Positions 4,689 to 9,125 of a stretch of DNA of 9,125 nt are shown piece by piece (position 1 is the first letter of the stretch; each line of letters starts with the position of its first letter). A program made the position numbers and the translations under genes. The DNA comes from Candidatus Moranbacteria bacterium GW2011_GWE2_36_40 (GTDB taxonomy: Bacteria > Patescibacteriota > Minisyncoccia > Moranbacterales > GWC2-37-73), in NCBI GenBank assembly GCA_000991645.1, contig LBRX01000040.1, positions 1 through 9,125 on the forward strand. Direction: 5' to 3'. Below the pieces are notes generated by a model. That model saw nothing but the letters and a program-made list of their open reading frames with translations, was not told the DNA's origin and searched no databases.

Positions 4689-6251
4689 GTGCATATGAAA
4701 AAAATGCAAGTAAAAAAACCCAAAAAAAGTTTGTCAAAAAATAAAAAAATTGTTTCAAAAAAAGCTGTTAAGGCTGTGAAAAAAAGTGTAAAAAAAATAC
4801 CCATCAAAAAAGCAAAAACAGTAAAGAAGGTTGCAAAAATTATTAAAGCCCGCCTCGCGTCGACAAGCGGTTCCCTCCGCGAGTCGAGACGGGCAAAAAA
4901 AATCGTGCAGAAAAAAAATCAGAAAATTACAAAAAAAATCGCTTCAAAAAAAATCCCAAAGGTTGGGAAGAAAAAAGATGTTGTGAAAAAAAATGTTCAA
5001 AAAAAATCAATTCAGACAAAAAAGAAGTTAATCGACAAAAAGCCAGTAAAAAAGATTGTTGCAAAATCTCCAGCAAAACAAAAGACAAAAACAACAGCTG
5101 CAAAAACTTTTGTTTCAAAAAAGAAAGTTTTGCCAACAGCACAACAAGAGCCTGAGAAGATTGATATAATCGCTGAGCTTATTGCGCGTGGAAAGCAACG
5201 AGGTTTTGTTACTGAAGATGAAATTATACATCTTATTCCAGAAGTGGAGGAGGAGCTTGATGAGCTTGAAAATCTGTATGAAAAATTGGAAACTGCCGGA
5301 GTAAGGGTTGTCATCTCTGATGATATGCTTAAAATTGATTCCGACAAGGAGGCTGAGGTATATGAAAAAAGCAAGAAAGATAAAAATGCAGATTCAATTC
5401 TTTCTGAAAGCGTGGAAGATAGTTCATCAGACTTGGTGCAGATGTATCTTCGTGAAATTGGACGTGTGCCACTTTTGAAATCAGAAGAGGAAGTAAAGCT
5501 TGCAAAGGCCAATGAAAAAGGTGATTTGGCAGCAAAGCAGAAATTGACAGAAGCAAATCTTCGCTTGGTTGTTAGTATTGCAAAAAAATATGTTGGTCGT
5601 TCTCATAATCTTTCACTTCTTGATTTAATTCAAGAAGGAAATATTGGGTTATTTCGAGCTGTGGAAAAATTTGATTATCGCAAGGGATACAAGTTTTCGA
5701 CATATGCAACCTGGTGGATTCGTCAAGCAATCACCAGGGCACTTGCTGATCAGTCAAGAACAATTCGTATTCCTGTTCATATGGTTGAAACAATCAACAA
5801 ATATACGCAGATCACTCGAAGATTGGTTCAGGAATTGGGACGAGAACCATTGCCAGAAGAAATTGCAGCTGAAATGAATTTGGAGGTTGATAAAATCAGA
5901 CATATTCAAAAAATTTCCCAAGAAACAGTTTCACTTGAAACTTCAGTGGGAGACTCTGATGATGACAGTGTGCTTGGGGATTTTATTGAAGACACTGAAA
6001 CAGTGATGCCTCATCAAGTGGCTTCAAGAAAGCTTCTCAAAAATCACGTCGGCGAAGTTCTGCATGATCTCACTCCACGTGAACAAAAAATTCTTAAAAT
6101 TCGTTTTGGTTTGGAAGATGGTGTGACGCATACTTTGGAAGAAGTGGGGAAGGAATTTGGAGTAACTCGCGAACGTATTCGTCAAATTGAAGCCAAGGCT
6201 TTGGATAAAATTCGTCAGCATGGCTCCATCAGTAAACTCAAGGATTACTAG
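4689..6251 (+). CDS. rpoD: RNA polymerase primary sigma factor (sigma-70)
   Basis: This factor directs RNA polymerase to housekeeping promoters. The 520-residue protein has a histone H1-like tail at residues 1-150, made mostly of Lys, Val, Ala and Ser. A region 1.1-like domain follows (about 155-225, IDIIAELIARGKQRGFVTEDEI), then region 1.2 (DLVQMYLREIGRVPLL) and region 2 with NLRLVVSIAKKY, LLDLIQEGNIGLFRAVEKFDY and the promoter-melting and -10 segment YKFSTYATWWIRQAI (~334-348). Regions 3 and 4 come next, ending with the -35 helix VTRERIRQIEAKAL (~492-505). GTG 4689 is chosen because AAGG (4678-4681) lies 7 nt before it; ATG 4695 is also possible. Basic sigma tails are known in actinobacteria, so function is likely kept. 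Residues 54-69 are encoded by a G+C-rich palindrome foreign to the tail. The poly(A) runs there (for example A8 at 4911-4918) invite slippage. Confidence 0.96.
   Translation: MHMKKMQVKKPKKSLSKNKKIVSKKAVKAVKKSVKKIPIKKAKTVKKVAKIIKARLASTSGSLRESRRAKKIVQKKNQKITKKIASKKIPKVGKKKDVVKKNVQKKSIQTKKKLIDKKPVKKIVAKSPAKQKTKTTAAKTFVSKKKVLPTAQQEPEKIDIIAELIARGKQRGFVTEDEIIHLIPEVEEELDELENLYEKLETAGVRVVISDDMLKIDSDKEAEVYEKSKKDKNADSILSESVEDSSSDLVQMYLREIGRVPLLKSEEEVKLAKANEKGDLAAKQKLTEANLRLVVSIAKKYVGRSHNLSLLDLIQEGNIGLFRAVEKFDYRKGYKFSTYATWWIRQAITRALADQSRTIRIPVHMVETINKYTQITRRLVQELGREPLPEEIAAEMNLEVDKIRHIQKISQETVSLETSVGDSDDDSVLGDFIEDTETVMPHQVASRKLLKNHVGEVLHDLTPREQKILKIRFGLEDGVTHTLEEVGKEFGVTRERIRQIEAKALDKIRQHGSISKLKDY
4848..4894. 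repeat. G+C-rich palindromic element inserted in frame in rpoD
   Basis: A 47-nt palindrome has stems GCCCG/CGGGC (4848-4852, 4890-4894), TCGAC/GTCGA (4860-4864, 4883-4887) and GCGG/CCGC (4867-4870, 4877-4880) around a TTCCCT loop. With one further base it fills exactly 16 codons and keeps the frame, adding a Ser/Arg/Leu peptide (residues 54-69) to a Lys-rich tail. Its base composition contrasts sharply with the poly(A)-rich DNA on both sides. It resembles REP elements or the in-gene palindromic elements of Rickettsia in style, not in proven sequence. Confidence 0.8.
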
Positions 6252-6270
6252 GGAAATAAGACAATTTTCA

Positions 6271-6305
6271 ATAATAAAACAGCACACCACGTGCTGTTTT
6301 ATTAT
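6271..6305. terminator. Bidirectional rho-independent terminator
   Basis: A perfect 15-bp stem (ATAATAAAACAGCAC 6271-6285 with GTGCTGTTTTATTAT 6291-6305) has a 5-nt loop. Its A-rich and T-rich flanks work in both directions. It ends rpoD on the plus strand and the VOC gene on the minus strand, 19 nt after the rpoD stop. Confidence 0.9.
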
Positions 6306-6370
6306 GAATAAATCCCAATAGCTCCGAAGTCTGCAATAAAACAGAATAACTTTGAGAAAATAAAGAAGTC

Positions 6371-6757
6371 TTAATCTAGTTGGTTTATCTGTATAAGATT
6401 TCCACATGTATCGTTAAACACTGCGATCGTTGATCCCGTCACCTTTGTTGGTTCCATGGTAAATGTTACACCCAATTCCTTCAGTTTTTTGTATTCTTTT
6501 TCGATATCATCGACAAAAAATGCCGTGGCTGGTATGTTTTGTTCAAAAATAGCTTTCTGATATATTTTGGCGGCAGGATTTTCGTTGGGTTCGAGAAGAA
6601 GCTCGGTCCCATCTGGTTGTTCGGGAGAAACAACAGTTAGCCACCTGTATTCTCCAGCAGACACGTCATTTTTTTTCACAAAACCTAAAACTTCTGTATA
6701 GAATTTCAGCGCTTTTGCCTGGTTATCTACAAACACGCTGGTAACTTTTATTTTCAT
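6371..6757 (-). CDS. VOC superfamily protein (glyoxalase/bleomycin-resistance type)
   Basis: The 128-residue protein has the single-domain vicinal-oxygen-chelate pattern: two beta-alpha-beta-beta-beta halves. It opens with KVTSVFVDNQAKALKFYTEV, a typical start of these proteins, and the second half opens with ATAFFVDDIEKEYKKLKELG and ends with FNDTCGNLIQINQ, where the glutamate often used as metal ligand is replaced by Gln or lies elsewhere. Members include glyoxalase I, fosfomycin and bleomycin resistance proteins and dioxygenases; the substrate cannot be read here. ATG 6757 has no clear Shine-Dalgarno site. A -10-like TACAAT lies on the minus strand (6774-6769), just outside a large palindrome, so the gene may have its own promoter. 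It ends at the shared terminator 6271-6305. Confidence 0.88.
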   Translation of the reverse strand: MKIKVTSVFVDNQAKALKFYTEVLGFVKKNDVSAGEYRWLTVVSPEQPDGTELLLEPNENPAAKIYQKAIFEQNIPATAFFVDDIEKEYKKLKELGVTFTMEPTKVTGSTIAVFNDTCGNLIQINQLD

Positions 6758-6772
6758 AAGATTAATGTATTG

Positions 6773-6906
6773 TAGAGGTTACGCATTTCGAAACATTTCT
6801 TTTTTGGCCAATTGTTGGCGACAGCGACTCTTTGAGCTTTTGGATAGTGAGTATTTATCCAAAAGCGTGCCAAAAGAGAAATTGTTGAGAAAATGCGTAA
6901 GTCCTA
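6773..6906. repeat. Large nested palindrome between the two VOC genes
   Basis: Perfect outer arms TTACGCATTT (6779-6788) and AAATGCGTAA (6891-6900) extend inward as an imperfect match of about 30 nt per arm (6779-6808 against 6869-6900). They extend outward as TAG/CTA at the limits. Inside are an 11-bp stem GCTTTTGGATA (6836-6846) with TATCCAAAAGC (6856-6866) and a small hairpin GCCAA-TTG-TTGGC (6807-6819). The whole can fold into a branched cruciform. There is no T run and no coding frame. It looks like a MITE-like or other small non-coding mobile repeat, but no clear target-site duplication is seen. Confidence 0.7.
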
Positions 6907-6918
6907 GTATTATTTGAA

Positions 6919-7434
6919 TTATTTTATTTGTTCCCCATCATAGGCTTTTTGCAATTCCGCAATGTTTAGTTTCTTCATTTTAAGCACAGCTCCCATAACT
7001 CTTTCAGCCTTGTCTTGATCTTGAAGCATTTTTTCGATAGTAGTCGGAACAATTTGCCAAGAAAGTCCGAAGCGATCTTTTAACCAGCCGCAGATTTGAG
7101 CTTTTTCATCTCCGCCTTCTTTCAATTTTTCCCAATAATAATCAATTTCTTTCTGGTTTTCGCAATTTATTACCAAGGAAAAGGCTTCTGAAAGCTTGAA
7201 TGGTTCTCCACCGTTTATTGCGGTGAAATATTGTCCTGCCAGACGAAAAGAAATTGTCATGACGGATCCAGCCGTTTTCCCGGAAACTTCTTCCGCCACT
7301 TTGGGATAGTGAGTGACGTTCAATATTTCAGCATCTTCACCCGCCTCAGAGAAAACTGAAACATAGAATTTGGCTGCATCTTCAGCGCCATCGCGAAACC
7401 AAAGAAACGGAGTAATTTTTTGAATTTTTTGCAT
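6919..7434 (-). CDS. VOC family protein, PhnB/YjdN-like
   Basis: The 171-residue protein starts with QKITPFLWFRDGAEDAAKFY, the opening of the PhnB-like branch of the VOC superfamily (the domain once named 3-demethylubiquinone-9 3-methyltransferase). The middle (GSVMTISFRLAGQYFTAINGG) and the later DYYWEKLKEGGDEKAQICGWLKDRFGLSWQIVP are also typical of this branch. Its substrate is unknown in general, and the old methyltransferase name should not be taken as function. It is not a recent copy of the VOC gene at 6371: length and motifs differ. The ATG at 7434 has no Shine-Dalgarno site, and a 13-bp inverted repeat begins 2 nt upstream of it. A large palindrome lies after its stop, so the two VOC genes are probably separate units. 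Confidence 0.9.
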   Translation of the reverse strand: MQKIQKITPFLWFRDGAEDAAKFYVSVFSEAGEDAEILNVTHYPKVAEEVSGKTAGSVMTISFRLAGQYFTAINGGEPFKLSEAFSLVINCENQKEIDYYWEKLKEGGDEKAQICGWLKDRFGLSWQIVPTTIEKMLQDQDKAERVMGAVLKMKKLNIAELQKAYDGEQIK

Positions 7435-7435
7435 A

Positions 7436-7494
7436 TATTTGTGTGGGTATTTAAATAATTATCTTTTAATTTATTACAAAAACCCACACAAATA
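7436..7494 (-). promoter_or_regulatory. 13-bp inverted repeat at the start of the PhnB-like gene
   Basis: TATTTGTGTGGGT (7436-7448) and ACCCACACAAATA (7482-7494) are perfect inverted copies. The 33 nt between them is almost pure A/T and could hold the promoter. The proximal arm ends 2 nt before the start codon. This may be a pair of regulator half-sites or a leader hairpin that hides the start codon. No regulator gene is nearby. Confidence 0.55.
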
Positions 7495-7667
7495 ATTGCA
7501 TATTTTTTAATACAAGTAAGAAAACATATCCCGGAAAAAATAAAAAAGACCACAGATGTTGCCGAGGATATTTGCAAAGGTTTAAAAAAGGAGATTGGCG
7601 TAGTAAAAAGCAAATTAGTTGTAATTCTTGCTCTGAATCTCCTGAGCTAGTCTTATATAAAGTATAA
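7470..7667 (+). pseudogene. Cys-rich open frame without start codon (possible gene remnant)
   Basis: An open plus-strand frame of 65 codons runs from just after TAA 7467 to the TAA at 7665-7667. It encodes a basic peptide with KTYPGKNKKDHRCCRGYLQRF followed by KKQISCNSCSESPELVLYK, resembling a small zinc ribbon (CC ... CxxC). It has no ATG or GTG, and its only TTG (7572) comes after the first cysteines. The stop lies in the stem of a terminator, as often happens for real genes. It may be a truncated gene, a gene using an unusual start, or chance. I do not recognise a family. Confidence 0.3.
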
Positions 7668-7693
7668 ACCACCTCTTTTAAAGGTGGTTTATA
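7663..7693. terminator. Rho-independent terminator-like hairpin
   Basis: A perfect 12-bp stem TATAAACCACCT (7663-7674) with AGGTGGTTTATA (7682-7693) closes a 7-nt loop. On the plus strand it would end the Cys-rich frame. The stem has its own A/T-rich foot, but no long T run follows. Confidence 0.6.
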
Positions 7694-7785
7694 TTCAAGG
7701 CTCTCTTCACTTAATAAATTTAGAATTTTTAATCAGAATAAGTTTCAAGATTTATTAAAAAATTTGAATTAAATTGGATATGAAA
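7694..7785. other. A/T-rich spacer, no feature seen
   Basis: This stretch lies between two hairpins. I see no reading frame, promoter pair or RNA motif. With 7435-7693 and the terminator that follows, it forms a 390-nt gap between accepted genes. Confidence 0.5.
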
Positions 7786-7821
7786 AACCGACCATAATGG
7801 AAGGTTTTCCATCGGTCGGTT
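7786..7821 (-). terminator. Terminator of the two-gene minus-strand operon
   Basis: The outer stem is AACCGACC (7786-7793) with GGTCGGTT (7814-7821). An inner stem is ATGGAA (7797-7802) with TTCCAT (7807-7812) around GGTT. Read leftward, the hairpin starts 3 nt after the stop at 7825 and is followed by a run of T, as expected for a rho-independent terminator. Confidence 0.85.
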
Positions 7822-7824
7822 ATT

Positions 7825-8238
7825 TTACCTTGAAAGGACGCCTGGGATTTGTAAATGATGTGTGTATATCCCAATTTCCCTGGCCAAAATTTTTGACCAT
7901 GCATCAATCACACCGCAGTAAATGAAATTGTACCCAGGACCAAATGCAACTCGACCCCATTGATGCAAGTGAAAATGCGCTGGGCATGTATGACTCCACC
8001 ACAATATCTGGAATTCCTCCTCGACCATTCTTCCCGTATGGGAAATTCCTCTGACCCTAATGCGATAATCAGTCTCTGTTTTTTGAACAATTGAAATCAC
8101 TTCAAGGTTTAGCTTTTTGCTGGTCTTTTCTTCTACAAACCTGTTAACTTCCTGAAGTCTTTCTGCAAGTTCTTCGGTTATCCTCTTGAGGCATTGAAGC
8201 ATCGGCTCTCTTAGAATTTCACCACTATCTTTACTCAT
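7825..8238 (-). CDS. Uncharacterised 137-residue protein with His-rich motif
   Basis: I do not recognise a family. Residues 12-38 look like a charged amphipathic helix (CLKRITEELAERLQEVNRF). Residues 43-80 alternate like beta strands. The striking part is ILWWSHTCPAHFHLHQWGR (78-96), which packs H83, C85, H88, H90 and H92 beside Trp pairs and could bind a metal. FGPGYNFIYCGVIDAW follows. There is no signal peptide and no membrane segment, so it is probably cytoplasmic. A very strong Shine-Dalgarno site, AAGGAGGA (8251-8244), lies 5 nt before ATG, unlike the core genes. It is 27 nt downstream of the 94-residue gene at 8266 and probably co-transcribed with it. A clear terminator follows. G+C is visibly above the core genes, suggesting transfer. 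Confidence 0.8.
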   Translation of the reverse strand: MSKDSGEILREPMLQCLKRITEELAERLQEVNRFVEEKTSKKLNLEVISIVQKTETDYRIRVRGISHTGRMVEEEFQILWWSHTCPAHFHLHQWGRVAFGPGYNFIYCGVIDAWSKILAREIGIYTHHLQIPGVLSR

Positions 8239-8265
8239 GGCATTCCTCCTTAATGCGGTATTTTC

Positions 8266-8550
8266 CTAGACAAAGCCAGGGATAAATGGAAGCTCTGCGT
8301 TATGCACGCCAGTTATTTGAGTTGCAGTAAAAGCAAATCCTCCGCCGTGAGCTTTCAAAGCTTGCTCTTTGGTGTAGTGACCAAAGATGACCAGATATTC
8401 GGGATGTTGCGGGTGCTGGCTTACTTCTGTCACCAATCCGTTAACGAGCCTTGAAACCTCGATGTCATGCCACACTCCACCTTCACGACGCAAGATAGTC
8501 ATTTTTACTTTGCGCCGATTTTCTTCAATTTGCATCGCCATCAAGTTCAT
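8266..8550 (-). CDS. Uncharacterised 94-residue protein
   Basis: No family is recognised. The protein begins with a polar helix (MQIEENRRKVKMTILRREGG), continues with a likely beta-rich middle (VWHDIEVSRLVNGLVTEV), a His/Pro/Gln patch (SQHPQHPEY) and the stretch IFGHYTKEQALKAHGGGFAF, which reads like a helix followed by a Gly-rich loop. It has no membrane segment or signal peptide. The start at 8550 is fixed by a strong Shine-Dalgarno site, AAGGAGG (8563-8557), with 6-nt spacing. By hand count 8281-8460 is about 47% G+C (85 of 180), against about 33% for 60 nt of the VOC gene. It is the first gene of a probable operon with the His-rich protein gene at 7825. Confidence 0.8.
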   Translation of the reverse strand: MNLMAMQIEENRRKVKMTILRREGGVWHDIEVSRLVNGLVTEVSQHPQHPEYLVIFGHYTKEQALKAHGGGFAFTATQITGVHNAELPFIPGFV

Positions 8551-8748
8551 TTGCTGCCTCCTTTTCTTTTACTAAATTTAATTTCTAACTAATTTGATAT
8601 GATTTCCAATTGCTTCATGGAAATATTTATTAAATTGCAATATACAAACGTATCATAAAATTCAATTTAAGTCAAGCCCAAACGGTAATGTCCACATACA
8701 TATGGCGGTTTTTCCAAGATGATAGTATCTTGGGGGATGAGTATACAT
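8551..8748. other. Divergent intergenic region
   Basis: This A/T-rich region lies between the minus-strand operon and the transposase. On the minus strand TTGACT (8675-8670) is a good -35 box, but the hexamer 17 nt on (TACGTT) is a poor -10, so this promoter is weakly supported. On the plus strand a 7-bp hairpin CCAAGAT (8714-8720) with ATCTTGG (8727-8733) sits just before the transposase start and may limit its translation. Confidence 0.4.
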
Positions 8749-9018
8749 ATGCCAACAACAATCAAAGAAGAAAGGCTCAGATGGGTTGTTCCCATCTATC
8801 AAAAGGAGCTTAAACTGAAAGATGTGGCCAAGGTGTGTCCACACAGTAAGCGAAGCTTGGAGCGATGGGTCGCTGCATACAAAAAATATGGAGCAAGGGG
8901 CTTGGAGCCTAAGTCCACGCGTCCCAAGAGTCATCCCAGAGAAACAGAGATTAGAATCAAAGAGAGAATCATTGATCTTAGAAAGAAGACCAGGAAATGC
9001 GCTTTAAAGCTTAAATGA
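8749..9018 (+). pseudogene. Transposase N-terminal fragment (HTH domain), stopped by TGA
   Basis: The 89 codons encode an N-terminal helix-turn-helix (about 21-47, LKLKDVAKVCPHSKRSLERW). Then come the linker YGARGLEPKSTRPKSHP and a second basic helical region (RIKERIIDLRKKTRKCALKLK), the layout of IS481/IS3-like transposases before their DDE catalytic domain. That domain is absent. The TGA at 9016-9018 falls where Trp would fit the family pattern (KLK-[W]-QLDKE), and the frame stays open beyond it to TGA 9082. I chose ATG 8749 over ATG 8719 because the upstream codons overlap a hairpin. This is a broken copy, or one cut by the contig end. Confidence 0.75.
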
Positions 9019-9026
9019 CAATTAGA

Positions 9027-9125
9027 CAAGGAGACTAACTATGATACAGTCAAGTCCATTTTGATGGCAAACAAGACTTTATGATATGACTTCGTAAAGT
9101 CTTTTTTGTTTCAAAACGATATAAA
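9027..9125. repeat. Contig-end inverted repeat, right copy (99 bp, perfect)
   Basis: This is the exact reverse complement of 1-99. Near its start it has AAGGAG (9028-9033) 7 nt before an ATG (9041) that opens only a 7-codon frame (MIQSSPF). In the transposase frame it reads KETNYDTVKSILMANKTL-stop. The hairpin AAGACTTTA/TAAAGTCTT follows directly. Confidence 0.97.
9073..9107 (+). terminator. Terminator-like hairpin in the end repeat
   Basis: The stem AAGACTTTA (9073-9081) with TAAAGTCTT (9095-9103) runs into six T (9102-9107). The loop is 13 nt. The stop codon TGA (9082-9084) of the open frame lies in the loop, directly after the first stem arm. Confidence 0.5.

Larger units (their letters stand above)
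8689..9125 (+). mobile_element. Partial insertion sequence (IS481-like), left part
   Basis: The region holds the 5' part of a transposase gene and about 60 nt of leader. The left end may be TGTCCACATACA at 8689, since IS481-type ends commonly start with TGT, but the right end is outside the window, so no inverted repeat or target duplication can be confirmed. From 9027 the sequence is the contig-end repeat. The family call rests on the N-terminal HTH only. Confidence 0.5.

Noticed and set aside
5012..5512. 166-codon minus-strand frame opposite rpoD
   Set aside because: Ser/Phe-rich mirror of the Lys/Glu-rich sigma factor tail. The plus-strand gene is certain.
7320..7672. Two minus-strand frames (97 and 68 codons) overlapping the PhnB-like gene start and its upstream region
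   Set aside because: Biased Phe/Leu composition, no ribosome site, and they cross inverted repeats and a terminator.
8662..8934. 90-codon minus-strand frame opposite the transposase
   Set aside because: The plus strand encodes a recognisable HTH transposase start. The opposite frame has no such pattern.
1..9125. Linear replicon with terminal inverted repeats (virus or plasmid)
   Set aside because: The interior holds pyk, dnaG, rpoD and tRNA-Ser in chromosome-like arrangement, and no replication or packaging gene of a linear element is present.

Overview
The window looks like one short metagenomic contig from an A+T-rich bacterium. The best guess is a member of the Patescibacteria (CPR). That is an inference from three things: a compact dnaG-rpoD pair, a primary sigma factor with a very long lysine-rich N-terminal tail, and core genes that mostly lack a clear Shine-Dalgarno site. 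Standard code 11 fits: Trp is TGG in the core genes, and stops are TAA, TAG and TGA. No rRNA or protein marker in the window fixes the phylum.

Layout. Positions 1-99 are a perfect inverted copy of the last 99 bases (9027-9125), so both contig ends stop inside the same repeat. Positions 253-801 encode a small multi-pass membrane protein behind two good promoters and before a strong terminator. Positions 910-2343 encode pyruvate kinase (pyk). Positions 2429-2770 hold a serine tRNA cluster: one intact tRNA-Ser(GGA), a second tRNA-Ser(GGA) whose 5' part is interrupted by about 109 nt of strongly folded DNA, and an orphan 3' half of a third. DNA primase (dnaG, 2814-4604) and the primary sigma factor (rpoD, 4689-6251) follow. 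A 47-nt G+C-rich palindrome sits in frame in the rpoD tail. A perfect 15-bp bidirectional terminator closes this rightward block.

From 6371 on, genes run leftward. Two unrelated single-domain VOC proteins (6371-6757 and 6919-7434) are separated by a ~130-nt nested palindrome. The second has a perfect 13-bp inverted repeat right at its start codon. Positions 7435-7824 contain no convincing gene, but they hold a startless Cys-rich reading frame and two good hairpin terminators. Positions 7825-8550 carry two unrecognised small genes with strong Shine-Dalgarno sites and visibly higher G+C, probably a two-gene operon of foreign origin. The right end carries the N-terminal part of an IS-type transposase, cut by a TGA and then by the contig-end repeat.

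How the genes relate: pyk makes ATP and pyruvate in glycolysis, the serine tRNAs serve translation, dnaG primes replication and rpoD directs housekeeping transcription. This is a core block. The right third (VOC genes, palindromes, G+C-rich pair, transposase) is accessory. I see no defence system or CRISPR. The parts most worth a second look are the interrupted serine tRNA region, the palindrome inside rpoD, the large palindrome between the VOC genes and the uncharacterised gene pair.
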